A stretch of 64,000 nt of DNA from Hellea sp965224755 (GTDB lineage: Bacteria > Pseudomonadota > Alphaproteobacteria > Caulobacterales > Maricaulaceae): positions 1,426,001 through 1,490,000 of the forward strand of contig OZ245061.1 in assembly GCA_965224755.1 (NCBI GenBank), given 5' to 3'. Under the pieces are notes generated by a model that saw only the letters and a list, made by a program, of their open reading frames with translations, did not search any database and was not told the origin of the DNA. Position 1 is the stretch's first letter, and each line of letters starts with the position of its first letter. The position numbers were made by a program, and so were the translations under genes. Of this stretch, positions 1-8,191 are shown piece after piece.

Positions 1-2
1 TT

Positions 3-980
3 CTGGCGACAGGTGCCCGCGCCCGCACTATCCCGCAAGCCGGGCTGGAGCCGGACGGGAAATTCATCTGGACGGCGAAGGAAGCCATGGTGCCCGATGC
101 CATGCCAAATAAACTCCTCGTCATTGGCTCAGGCGCAATCGGGATGGAATTTGCCAGTTTCTATGCAGCTTTTGGTTCCGATGTCACCGTCGTCGAAATG
201 CTTGACCGTATCCTGCCCGCCGAAGATGCCGAGATTTCAAAAATAGCCCGTAAGGCTTTTGAAAAACGCGGCGTCACCATCCATACGGAAACTCAGGCAG
301 GCGTAAAGCTTGGCAAGAGCGGCGTTACGGCGACGCTGACAACAGGCGGCAAATCCGAAACCGCTGATTTTGATCGCGTCATTCTCGCTATCGGCATTGT
401 TGGCAATACGGAAGATATGGGCTTGGGTGCGCTCGGCGTGAAAATCGACCGCACACATATTGAAGTGGACGCGTACAGTCGCGCCGGCGTCAAAGGCCTC
501 TATGCGATTGGCGATGTCACGACCCCGCCTTGGCTGGCCCATAAAGCCTCGCATGAGGGTATTATCTGTATCGAGAAAATCGCGGGGAAAAACCCGCATC
601 CGCTCAATGCCAATGCCATACCGGGCTGCACCTATTGTCACCCGCAAGTGGCTAGTGTCGGCTATACCGAAGCGGGGGCCATTGAGGCGGGACACAAAGT
701 TAAAATCGGGCGCTTTCCCTTTATCGGCAACGGCAAAGCCATCGCTCTGGGCGAGCCTGAGGGCCTTATTAAAACTGTGTTTGATGCCGTGTCCGGCGAG
801 CTTTTAGGCGCTCATATGATCGGCGCAGAAGTGACCGAGCTTATCCAAGGCTATACCATTGCGCAGAAATTAGAGACGACAGAACATGAATTGATGGAAA
901 CTGTTTTCCCGCATCCTACGCTTTCAGAGATGATGCACGAAACGGTGCTGGATGCTTACGACCGCACCATCCATTTTTAA
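3..980 (+). CDS. lpdA: Dihydrolipoamide dehydrogenase (E3), C-terminal part
   Basis: Flavin- and NAD-dependent disulfide oxidoreductase that reoxidises lipoyl groups of 2-oxoacid dehydrogenase complexes in the cytoplasm. The reading frame is open from base 3, so the FAD-binding N-terminus with the redox CxxxxC lies outside the window. What is visible starts at an ATGARAR motif, followed by the NAD-binding fold (VIGSGAIGMEFASF), the second FAD motif (LYAIGDV) and the dimerisation domain with the catalytic HPHPTLSE near the end. The acyltransferase gene on the other strand converges on it and overlaps its stop by 4 bases. Family assignment is secure; which complex it serves cannot be read from here. 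Confidence 0.95.
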   Translation: MATGARARTIPQAGLEPDGKFIWTAKEAMVPDAMPNKLLVIGSGAIGMEFASFYAAFGSDVTVVEMLDRILPAEDAEISKIARKAFEKRGVTIHTETQAGVKLGKSGVTATLTTGGKSETADFDRVILAIGIVGNTEDMGLGALGVKIDRTHIEVDAYSRAGVKGLYAIGDVTTPPWLAHKASHEGIICIEKIAGKNPHPLNANAIPGCTYCHPQVASVGYTEAGAIEAGHKVKIGRFPFIGNGKAIALGEPEGLIKTVFDAVSGELLGAHMIGAEVTELIQGYTIAQKLETTEHELMETVFPHPTLSEMMHETVLDAYDRTIHF

Positions 981-2074
981 TCCAGCAAGACAGCCTTAGC
1001 ATCATAGCTCGGTTTCTTACGGCCCAAACGCAGCTTTTTAGAAAAGCTTTTCTTTTTTCTGAGCATAGGTTTTTCAACAAAATGCCATGACAGAGTTGCG
1101 AGCAGATATGTCAGCGGCAGCGTAATCAGGAATAAGGCTACGACAGAAAGCTTGGGCATCCACATAAAGAGCAGCTGCAAAATTGCCCAATGATAGATGT
1201 AAACGCCGTAGGAAACATCGCTCAGTTTTTGCAGGAAATTTAGTTTTGGCGCTTTTACGTAAGCGGCCCACATTATCATATAGCCGAGCATCAGGTTCAT
1301 CGTGATTTCAAAAGACTGCGTGCCGGACGTTAGGACGGCGAGGCCGACAAGCGCCGGAATGCCGAGCAGGTGAAAAGACAGCCGTTCGCGATAAGCATAG
1401 ATCACTGCGCCGAGCCCGTAAGCGATCCCGAAGCGTAACAGGCTTTGTACTGTGCTGGGAAATTGATCGTATAATCCTGTCTTTTGCGCCACAATCCAAG
1501 CGATAGCTGGCAGAATAAATTGCGCCAGAACCATCCATTTTTTGCGCATAAACCCTAAAGAGAACATTATCGCTGTGCCGATATAGGCCAAAATTTCATA
1601 TCGCAATGTCCAAAGCGGGGCTGAGCCCATATGTTCGGCATTGCTTTCGAAAATGCCCGGCATCCACATTTGCGCGCTGATAAAGCTAAGAACAACGAAT
1701 GGCTGTTTAAGAAAATCCGGATGAGTGAAGAACTCGCCCAGCGGCAATGCGGTCGCGAGCGGGCCGATGATAAACATCACAAATAGCACATGTATAAATA
1801 GACCCGGGTAAATTCGTAGGAATCTAGCCGCGCCAAATTCTGTTAAGTCTCCGCGATAAAGCATTGATTTTGTTACCAAAAATCCTGACGCAATGAAGAA
1901 TAGATTCACCGCGAGATAGCTGAAAGTGTAGTGGAAGAAGATATGCGGCTCGGTGCTAGGGTCGCGCAGGGCGACAGCGAAACTATGGCCGATGACGACC
2001 AAGATCGCGAAAAGCAGGCGTAGAGGCGTGAAGAAATTATCATGCCCGTCCCGAATTTTAACTGCTTTAAACAT
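977..2074 (-). CDS. Acyltransferase family 3 membrane protein (OafA/YrhL type)
   Basis: Integral-membrane acyltransferase of 365 residues. The start shows the family signature: an early helix with RLLFAILVVIGHSF (the His is the probable catalytic base), then a second helix with NLFFIASGFLVTKS and an R-FLRIYPGL motif. About ten hydrophobic segments follow and the C-terminus is a short Lys/Arg-rich cytoplasmic tail. Relatives O-acetylate lipopolysaccharide, exopolysaccharide or peptidoglycan; the acceptor cannot be told from the sequence. It stands alone between lpdA (convergent) and the FKBP gene, with no glycan synthesis genes nearby. Confidence 0.85.
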   Translation of the reverse strand: MFKAVKIRDGHDNFFTPLRLLFAILVVIGHSFAVALRDPSTEPHIFFHYTFSYLAVNLFFIASGFLVTKSMLYRGDLTEFGAARFLRIYPGLFIHVLFVMFIIGPLATALPLGEFFTHPDFLKQPFVVLSFISAQMWMPGIFESNAEHMGSAPLWTLRYEILAYIGTAIMFSLGFMRKKWMVLAQFILPAIAWIVAQKTGLYDQFPSTVQSLLRFGIAYGLGAVIYAYRERLSFHLLGIPALVGLAVLTSGTQSFEITMNLMLGYMIMWAAYVKAPKLNFLQKLSDVSYGVYIYHWAILQLLFMWMPKLSVVALFLITLPLTYLLATLSWHFVEKPMLRKKKSFSKKLRLGRKKPSYDAKAVLLD

Positions 2075-2235
2075 CCCATTCCTAACCCAATATGGCCGTA
2101 ATCTTAGCCGATAGAGGTTAAAACAAGCAAAATGCGGGCCGTTACGGGCGAGTCGTACAAAGAATCGGCAGCGTAAGCGTTTTTTGCCAATTAGTGAGTA
2201 TCAATGAAAAATCTATATCAGGGACAGACCCTAGC

Positions 2236-2811
2236 CTATTTCAGCTCGATCAATTGCATGTTGAAAATAAGCGTGGCGTTGGGCGGGATACTGCCGCGCC
2301 CTTTGGGGCCGTAGGCTATATTTCCCGGTACATAGAGCGTCCAAGCCGAGCAGGGCTGCATCATAGCGAGCGCTTCGTTCCAACCTTTGATGAAGCCATT
2401 GGCATTATGTTCCATCGCCTCGCCGCGCTCAAAGGAGCTGTCAAATATCTCGCCATTAGGGAAATAACCATGATAATTGGCGAGGATTCTCTGAGCGCCG
2501 AGGGGTGAGGGGCTATTTTTTAAACCCTTTTTCACGATTTTATATTGCAGCCCGCTCTCTAGCGTGACCACGCCTTTGCGCTTGCCGTTAGCGGCGTGCC
2601 ATGCGGCATAGTCTTCGGACGCAGTAGGCGTATCATCACCGGCAAAAGCCGTGACATCTGTTAGGATTTGGTCAGCAGGACAGGCGGTGGGCCCGGTTCC
2701 GTCGCTAACGTCAGCCGTTTTTGTGGTATCGCCGCCCGAACAGGCGATGAGCGCAAGGCAGGCCGTGCTGGCTAATAGTGATTTGCCGGCAAAGAGATGT
2801 TTGAATGTCAT
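2236..2811 (-). CDS. FKBP-type peptidyl-prolyl cis-trans isomerase, lipoprotein
   Basis: A 191-residue secreted folding catalyst. I chose the ATG at 2811 because it follows AAAGGA and opens a lipoprotein signal peptide ending in a lipobox (LIACSGG); a longer frame upstream runs through the VWA gene and is not credible. The second half is an FKBP domain: NYHGYFPNGEIFDSSFERG, then GFIKGWNEAL, a VPGNIAYGPKG stretch and the closing NATLIFNMQLIEL strand. It probably isomerises X-Pro bonds of envelope proteins from the periplasmic side of a membrane. It lies 26 bases downstream of the VWA gene on the same strand and could be co-transcribed with it. Confidence 0.9.
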   Translation of the reverse strand: MTFKHLFAGKSLLASTACLALIACSGGDTTKTADVSDGTGPTACPADQILTDVTAFAGDDTPTASEDYAAWHAANGKRKGVVTLESGLQYKIVKKGLKNSPSPLGAQRILANYHGYFPNGEIFDSSFERGEAMEHNANGFIKGWNEALAMMQPCSAWTLYVPGNIAYGPKGRGSIPPNATLIFNMQLIELK

Positions 2812-2837
2812 GATATGTCCTTTGGTTTGAATTCTGT

Positions 2838-4025
2838 TTATCTTGCGAGTTCTTTCATGGCCTCTTCGAGGCCCGAAAGGGTCATCGGGAACATGCGGTC
2901 TTTGCCGATAATATCCTGAATCATGGTCGTGCTTTGTGAATAGGCCCAGTATTTCTCCGGTGTCGGGTTGATCCAGACCAGATGCGGATAGACCTCTACC
3001 AGCCTTTGCAGCCAGACCGCGCCGGGCTCCTCGTTCCAATGCTCTACCGAGCCGCCGCGCATAGCGACTTCGTAAGGACTCATGGCGGCATCACCAACCA
3101 TCACCACGCGGTAATCGGACGGAAACTTATGCAAGATGTCCCATGTCGGGGTCACCTCGCGCATGCGGCGGATATTATCTTTCCAGACATGCTCATAAAG
3201 GCAGTTATGAAAATAGAAATATTCCAGCCGTTTAAATTCGCTTCTTGCGGCGGAGAATAAATCTTCAACTTGCCGGATATGAGCGTCCATAGAGCCGCCA
3301 ATGTCAAAAAAGGTCAACACTTTAACGGCATTGCGTTTTTCGGGCCGCATTCGGATGTCAAGCCAGCCTTGCTTGGCTGTGCCGCGTATGGTGGCATCGA
3401 GGTCTAGCTCGTCGAGCGCGCCTTCGCGGGCAAATTTACGCAAGCGGCGCAAGGCAATTTTGATATTTCGCGTGCCGATTTCGCGGTCGCCGTCGAGATT
3501 TTTAAACTGCCGCTTATCCCAGACCTTCACAGCTCTGCCGTGGCGGCCTTCTTTCTGGCCGATGCGCACACCTTCGGGATTATAGCCATAAGCCCCGAAA
3601 GGTGAGGTGCCTGCCGTGCCAATGTTTTTCGACCCGCCTTCATGGCGTTTATCCTGATTTTCAAGGCGTTCTTTGAGCGCTTTCATGATTTTGTCAAAAT
3701 CGCCGAGCGCCTCAATCTCGGCCATTTCTTCGGGGCTAAGATGTTTTTCGGCCAGAGCTTTTAGCCAGTCCAGTGGAATGTCATGCTCGTCCTGCCCAAA
3801 TACATCGGTCAGGCAATCAAGCCCCCGAAAGACATGAGAGAAGACCTGATCAAATTTATCCAGATCGCGCTCGTCTTTGACCAAAGCCGTGCGCGAGAGA
3901 AAATAAAACCCGTCAAGACTATCATTGGGAATATTTTTATCCACGCCCTCCAGCAGCGTCAGATATTCCCGAATGGAAACGGGTATCTTGGCCGCGCGCA
4001 GTTCTTTGAAGAAGCTCTGAAACAT
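2838..4025 (-). CDS. VWA domain protein, CoxE-like
   Basis: A 395-residue cytoplasmic protein of the CoxE/VWA type that works with MoxR AAA+ ATPases. I start it at the ATG at 4025 (MFQSFF), the usual family start; a 56-codon upstream extension overlaps the next gene and looks untranslated. An alpha-helical N-terminal half is followed by a basic linker (around residues 180-205) and the von Willebrand A domain, whose metal-site motif reads DIGGS at residues 241-245 (the first Ser of the usual DxSxS is Gly). A DAAMSPYE segment supplies the later acidic position. The cognate MoxR is not adjacent: the only moxR in the window is at 57082-57924. Confidence 0.85.
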   Translation of the reverse strand: MFQSFFKELRAAKIPVSIREYLTLLEGVDKNIPNDSLDGFYFLSRTALVKDERDLDKFDQVFSHVFRGLDCLTDVFGQDEHDIPLDWLKALAEKHLSPEEMAEIEALGDFDKIMKALKERLENQDKRHEGGSKNIGTAGTSPFGAYGYNPEGVRIGQKEGRHGRAVKVWDKRQFKNLDGDREIGTRNIKIALRRLRKFAREGALDELDLDATIRGTAKQGWLDIRMRPEKRNAVKVLTFFDIGGSMDAHIRQVEDLFSAARSEFKRLEYFYFHNCLYEHVWKDNIRRMREVTPTWDILHKFPSDYRVVMVGDAAMSPYEVAMRGGSVEHWNEEPGAVWLQRLVEVYPHLVWINPTPEKYWAYSQSTTMIQDIIGKDRMFPMTLSGLEEAMKELAR

Positions 4026-4083
4026 GGCCCGTGTTTGGCACAGAGCCAGGGGCGGAGCAAGATGCTCCGCGCCATAATTATGC

Positions 4084-4431
4084 CTATTCTTCAATCGTGG
4101 GGCATTGGCCTTGGCTGGATACGCTGGTGCCAGCCGCTTGGGCTGAACAGCGATTGGAATAGGTTTTGCCATCACATCCGCAAACAGGGACATTTTCCCG
4201 TGTGCAAATTTCGGGTTTTACCGTGCACACACCTTGGGCATCCATAATCTGGCCGCAAACGCCGTCTTCATGGAAACAGAAGTCTTTGTCACTTGAGCAG
4301 GTCAGCCCGGCAATGCCGTCGCAAACTTCGATTGTTGATACGGGGGGTTCCGGCTCCGGCGCTTGCGTTGATTCGGGTGCGGGGCAGGCTGTCAGCAATA
4401 AAGCCGCGCCGATTAAAAGTAGTTTTTTCAT
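4084..4431 (-). CDS. Kazal-domain lipoprotein (first of two)
   Basis: A 115-residue secreted protein. The ATG at 4431 is preceded by GGAGGGA at good distance, better than an in-frame ATG 12 bases upstream. A short signal peptide ends in a lipobox (LLLTAC), then comes a Pro/Glu-rich linker, a Cys-rich segment and a C-terminal Kazal-like module with PVCGCDGKTYSNRC and a closing GQC. Kazal modules inhibit serine proteases; here the inhibitory role is an inference from fold only. The next gene upstream on the same strand encodes a second protein of the same design, so the pair probably arose by duplication. Confidence 0.75.
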   Translation of the reverse strand: MKKLLLIGAALLLTACPAPESTQAPEPEPPVSTIEVCDGIAGLTCSSDKDFCFHEDGVCGQIMDAQGVCTVKPEICTRENVPVCGCDGKTYSNRCSAQAAGTSVSSQGQCPTIEE

Positions 4432-4536
4432 AAGTCCCTCCATATATGCCCTTTTAAGGCAGCAAGGCTAATGATGATTATTCACGATAAACCCTGCAGG
4501 TGCATCTGTTAGCATAGCTCGTGGAGTTTTGCAATT

Positions 4537-4935
4537 TTAACGGCACTTGCCCTTAGAAGCGGCGCTGACGCCGTTTGAATTGGCTACGCATTCATTCGAA
4601 TAGGTTTTGCCGTCACAGCCGCAGACGGGATTATAATCCATGGTGCAGGCTTCGGGGCGAACACGGCAAATGCCGGGCGCGTCGGCGGCTCCGCATATAT
4701 CCCTGATGTCGCGGTGACAATATTCACGCGGTGTATTGCAAGTCGGGGCAGGAGCTACTGTCATGCCGCCGCAAGATCGCTGACCCGGTTTAGGGGCATC
4801 ATTGACCGGAAAGCCGGGCGGCGGAATATGGTCATTAGCGCTATGCGGGTTTTGCGACTTTGGCGGGGCTGTATCTATTGGCACCGCGCAGGCGGTGAGG
4901 ATAAACGCGATTATAACGAGGACAACGCGCATCAT
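4537..4935 (-). CDS. Kazal-domain lipoprotein (second of two)
   Basis: A 132-residue paralogue of the neighbouring Kazal lipoprotein. It has a hydrophobic signal with lipobox ILTAC, a Pro-rich spacer, a region with Cys residues in CHRDIRDICG, and the C-terminal Kazal-like stretch NPVCGCDGKTYSNEC ending KGKC. Its start overlaps the stop of the DUF533-type gene as ATGA (two successive ATG codons at 4935 and 4932), so translation is probably coupled. The middle region has CRVRPEAC where the sister has CTVKPEIC, so the homology covers more than the Kazal module. Surface or periplasmic location is expected. Confidence 0.75.
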   Translation of the reverse strand: MMRVVLVIIAFILTACAVPIDTAPPKSQNPHSANDHIPPPGFPVNDAPKPGQRSCGGMTVAPAPTCNTPREYCHRDIRDICGAADAPGICRVRPEACTMDYNPVCGCDGKTYSNECVANSNGVSAASKGKCR

Positions 4936-5657
4936 CCCGTCCGCATTTCCGTTTCGATTTTGGCCGCAAGTTCGGGATCGAGTTTGAGGCCCATAGCGAG
5001 GTGATCGAGATAATCACGCTCTTTGGGGTTAAGGCCGTTGGCTACGCGGCAGGACACGGCATAGATTTCTGCCGCCGTCTGGTCATTATCGGCAAGCGCC
5101 GCAATAGCTTTGGGGTTAGCGGGCTGGTCCATGACAGCTTGAACGGCCTCCATTGAGGCCCCTTCATAGGCTTTGATTATCTCAATCTCGTTATCATGGA
5201 TAGAGCCGTCGGCTTTGGCGGCTGAGACCATGGCTTTGAGTAAAATAGCTGAACGGTCTTGCGCCTTGCGCCCAGTCAGCAGGCCAATGACTTCATCGGC
5301 TGATTTTGGCATTTTTCCGGACTTATGGGCTTTATAGGCGATGACGCCGAGCGCGCTTAAACCGCCGAGCGTTGCCATTTTACGGCCTGAACGGGAGGAG
5401 AGGAGCAAGGCAAGCACGCCTGCGGCCGCGCCTGCGCCGACGCCTTTGCGAAGGGCTTCGCGGCTGACCTCTGTATCTTCAATATTGAGCTTATCAACGA
5501 GATAATCTTCGCCTTTGGCCGCGAGTTCCTTGCCCTTGACGGTAAGGTCGCCTGTTTGCGCTTTGCCCTTTTTGACGAGGTCTTTCCCCGCCGCCAATAT
5601 CTGCTCAAGCAGCTCCTGCGGGTCTATACCGCCCATATTCAACTGATTTTCGGCCAT
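4932..5657 (-). CDS. DUF533/TerB-like protein
   Basis: A 241-residue protein. The ATG at 5657 follows GGAGAG; the upstream in-frame extension lacks a ribosome site and crosses the divergent promoter region of the acylase gene. The N-terminal third is charged and repetitive in K/G/A (GKDLVKKGKA, GKELAAKGED). A glycine/alanine-rich hydrophobic stretch around residues 95-125 looks like one or two membrane-associated helices. The C-terminal third is a TerB-like helical domain (KAMVSAAKADGSIHDNEIE), the acidic D-G-x-I-xx-xE pattern seen in the YebE/DUF533 family. The function of the family is unknown. It is the first gene of the run that continues into the Kazal lipoprotein. Confidence 0.7.
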   Translation of the reverse strand: MAENQLNMGGIDPQELLEQILAAGKDLVKKGKAQTGDLTVKGKELAAKGEDYLVDKLNIEDTEVSREALRKGVGAGAAAGVLALLLSSRSGRKMATLGGLSALGVIAYKAHKSGKMPKSADEVIGLLTGRKAQDRSAILLKAMVSAAKADGSIHDNEIEIIKAYEGASMEAVQAVMDQPANPKAIAALADNDQTAAEIYAVSCRVANGLNPKERDYLDHLAMGLKLDPELAAKIETEMRTG

Positions 5658-5751
5658 TTTACTCTCCACTCTATTTACGGCCACTATAACAGAGCGGAGC
5701 CAATAGCCAAATCCTACTTGCATATCGGGCAATTTTAACAAAGAAGAGACC

Positions 5752-7893
5752 ATGCGTAAAATTTTTAAAACTCTCGGCGTGTTGACAATCCTTGGAGCAG
5801 GGGCGGGGCTTCTCTATTTGCAAACGCCTTACGGGCCCAAAGCCGATATTGAGGCCATTCGGGCGGCGGCTAAGAGCTATGATGCGCGCATCATCCGTGA
5901 TGAATGGGGCGTGCCGCATGTTTTTGGGCAAGCGGATGAGGATTCTATTTTTGGCTTTGCCTATGCCCATGCCGAGGATGATTGGGAGACGATACAAGAT
6001 GTGGTCATTGCCGCGCGCGGAATGAGCGCGCAATATAAAGGCAAGGCGGTCGCGCCTGCTGATTATCTCTATGATTTGTTTAAAGTTCGCGAAGCTGTGG
6101 ATGCGAAATTCTTAACCCATTTAAAACCAAAAACACAAGCGATTGCAAAGGCTTATGCTGATGGATTGAACTTATTTGCAGCGGAGAATCCGGGCCGTGT
6201 TTTGCCCGATGTTTTGCCGGTGACCCAAGAAGATGTGCTGGCCGGTTTCACATGGGCAACGCCGTTTTTCTATCGTCTTGATGGAAAGCTAGAAGAGTTA
6301 TTTGCGGCTGATGATAAACCTGCTGTTTCGCCTTGGGGGCAAACGACAAGCCTGAATCTACCCGAAGCCGTGCGCGGTTCTAACGCATTTGCGGTTGCGC
6401 CTTCGCGCTCGGGTGATGGCCATACGCGGCTCCTCGTCAATTCTCATCAGCCGATGAACGGGCCTTATGCGTGGTACGAAGCGCATCTTGTTTCAGGTGA
6501 GGGAATGAACATTGCGGGGGCCAGCTTTCCTGGCACGGCGATAATCGCGCAAGGTATCACCCCAAATCTGGGCTGGACGCATACCGTCAATCAACCTGAC
6601 CTCGTCGATATCTATGCGCTCGAAGTCGACCGCGAGAAAAAACCGACACAATATAAGCTCGACGGACAGTGGCGGGATTTCGAAAAAACAAAATCCAAAT
6701 TTCGCGTCAAGCTCTGGGGGCCGTTTTCTCTACCGATGACGCGCGATGTGCTTTGGTCCGAGCATGGCCCTGTGCTGTCCACAAATACAGGGCATTATGC
6801 CATTCGTTTCGCGGGCTTGCAGGAAGTCGGAGCTTTGCAGCAATGGTACGAGATGAGTAAAGCGCAAAATATGGACGAATGGCGCGCGGCGCTACAGCAG
6901 AACGGCGTGCTCAGTTTCAATATCACCTATGCCGATAAAGAGGGCAATATTGGGGAGATATATAATGCCCAAATGCCAAAGCGTATTGAAGGGCCGGATT
7001 GGAGTCAGCATCTACCGGGCGATCAATCCAAACTGATTTGGAAGGATTACCGCGATGTGTCGGAACTGCCGCAAATCTGGAACCCTGATTGTGGCTGGCT
7101 ATTTTCCGCTAATTCGACGCCGTTTAAGATTACGGGCGCGGCTTGTAATAATAACCGAGAGGATTTCTCCGAAACCTTTGGCCTGGAACCGCGACTGACC
7201 AACCGTGCAAGGCGGGCTTTGGCACTGTTTGAACCTGACGCAGAGATCACCGAAGAGGAACTCCTGCGCTACCGCGCCGATACGCGTTATCATCCTGAAA
7301 GCGCAGTCATGCAAATGGTTGTCGAGTTGGTGTCTAAGGATTTGGATGACCCGCTTTTGCAGCAGGCGCAAGTGGTGCTGCGCAATTGGGACGGCGATAC
7401 GGCGCAAGATAGCCGAGGCGCGGCGCTTGCTATTATTACCGGAACACGGGCTTTGGGCTATGAATTCATTGAGCCGGAAGCTGATCCCATTGAGATGCTA
7501 AAGAAAACAGCAGATGATTTGATGGCGAAATTTGGCCGTCTTGACCCTGAATGGGGCCAGGTGAACCGGTTGCAGCGCGGCGATGTCGACCTGCCGCTGG
7601 ACGGCGGGCCGGATATTTTGCGCGCGATCTATGCGGACCGGGACGGCGTTTCCAAATCGGGCGTATTGAATGCTTTCGCGGGCGACACCCATATCATGTA
7701 TGCCGATTGGGACGCGGTGGGCAATCTGTCCTTGCAGAGTATCCATCAATACGGTTCGGCGACGCTGGATAAAACCTCGCCGCATTACGCCGACCAAGCG
7801 CCGCTATTTGCGCGGGGCGAATATAAGAGAATGCCGATGACGCTGGAGGAGGTTCTGCCGAAGGCGACACGGGATTACCGGCCCGGGCAGTAG
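5752..7893 (+). CDS. Penicillin acylase family Ntn hydrolase (possible acyl-homoserine lactone acylase)
   Basis: A 713-residue precursor with an N-terminal hydrophobic signal. Features of the S45 family are clear: RDEWGVPHVFG and FGFAYAHAEDDWETIQ in the alpha part, then a self-cleavage site at Gly209-Ser210 (RGSNAFAV), with Ser210 becoming the N-terminal nucleophile of the beta chain. Later LGWTHTVNQPD and NNNRE segments carry the usual oxyanion and Asn positions. Family members act in the periplasm on penicillins, N-acyl-homoserine lactones or cyclic lipopeptides; quorum-signal hydrolysis is plausible but not shown. Ribosome site AAGAGA precedes the ATG. It is transcribed divergently from the DUF533 gene. 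Confidence 0.88.
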   Translation: MRKIFKTLGVLTILGAGAGLLYLQTPYGPKADIEAIRAAAKSYDARIIRDEWGVPHVFGQADEDSIFGFAYAHAEDDWETIQDVVIAARGMSAQYKGKAVAPADYLYDLFKVREAVDAKFLTHLKPKTQAIAKAYADGLNLFAAENPGRVLPDVLPVTQEDVLAGFTWATPFFYRLDGKLEELFAADDKPAVSPWGQTTSLNLPEAVRGSNAFAVAPSRSGDGHTRLLVNSHQPMNGPYAWYEAHLVSGEGMNIAGASFPGTAIIAQGITPNLGWTHTVNQPDLVDIYALEVDREKKPTQYKLDGQWRDFEKTKSKFRVKLWGPFSLPMTRDVLWSEHGPVLSTNTGHYAIRFAGLQEVGALQQWYEMSKAQNMDEWRAALQQNGVLSFNITYADKEGNIGEIYNAQMPKRIEGPDWSQHLPGDQSKLIWKDYRDVSELPQIWNPDCGWLFSANSTPFKITGAACNNNREDFSETFGLEPRLTNRARRALALFEPDAEITEEELLRYRADTRYHPESAVMQMVVELVSKDLDDPLLQQAQVVLRNWDGDTAQDSRGAALAIITGTRALGYEFIEPEADPIEMLKKTADDLMAKFGRLDPEWGQVNRLQRGDVDLPLDGGPDILRAIYADRDGVSKSGVLNAFAGDTHIMYADWDAVGNLSLQSIHQYGSATLDKTSPHYADQAPLFARGEYKRMPMTLEEVLPKATRDYRPGQ

Positions 7894-7894
7894 G

Positions 7895-8077
7895 CTATAA
7901 AAACAATTTCACAATAGCCGTGATGGCGAGAGTTGCCCCGGATGCGACAACTGCCACATACCAACGATTTTCACTGTTAATTTTTGCCGTTTCTGCAACG
8001 AGCTTGGCAATTTGAGCCCGCACGAAATCATCAGCTTGTCTTTGTTCATCTGCTGTCATGGAATTTTTATAACCCAT
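7895..8077 (-). CDS. Small single-helix membrane protein behind a LexA box
   Basis: A 60-residue product from the ATG at 8077 (TTG at 8086 or ATG at 8059 are other possible starts). The N-terminal 35 residues are charged and helical (TADEQRQADDFVRAQ), then comes one hydrophobic helix, roughly WYVAVVASGATLAITAIV, ending KLFL, so an N-in/C-tail anchored inner-membrane protein is likely. I do not recognise the family. A perfect GTTC-N7-GTTC box lies 18 bases upstream of the ATG, which implies induction by DNA damage. SOS-controlled small membrane proteins in other bacteria include the Caulobacter division inhibitor SidA and the E. coli toxin TisB; similarity here is of architecture only. Confidence 0.6.
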   Translation of the reverse strand: MGYKNSMTADEQRQADDFVRAQIAKLVAETAKINSENRWYVAVVASGATLAITAIVKLFL

Positions 8078-8095
8078 TGAGAACAAAAATCAAGT

Positions 8096-8110
8096 GTTCT
8101 TTTAATGTTC
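8096..8110 (-). promoter_or_regulatory. LexA (SOS) box upstream of the small membrane protein gene
   Basis: Exact alphaproteobacterial LexA consensus, GTTC-TTTTAAT-GTTC on the plus strand (GAAC-N7-GAAC read in the direction of the gene). The same direct-repeat motif stands before ruvC and before the GIY-YIG gene in this window, which supports it being functional. A further GAAC/GTTC pair forms an inverted repeat just inside it (8081-8099). Confidence 0.75.
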
Positions 8111-8138
8111 TTATCGTTATTAGGGCGTTTTAGCATAT

Positions 8139-8170
8139 AAAAACGGCACCTCAATTTCTGTGGCGCCGTC
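8139..8170 (-). terminator. Probable Rho-independent terminator of katG
   Basis: On the minus strand, downstream of katG, a stem made of ACGGCGCCAC and GTGCCGT (with a bulge) around an A/T-rich loop is followed directly by TTTTTAT. Stem, loop and T-run are in the order expected for katG transcription. Confidence 0.6.
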
Positions 8171-8191
8171 TTAGTTTTTTATATTGTTCGG

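Noticed and set aside
2812..3039. Upstream extension of the FKBP gene
   Set aside because: Overlaps the 3' end of the VWA gene and would bury the lipoprotein signal peptide inside the protein.
4026..4193. Upstream extension of the VWA gene
   Set aside because: Overlaps the Kazal lipoprotein gene and does not resemble the family N-terminus.
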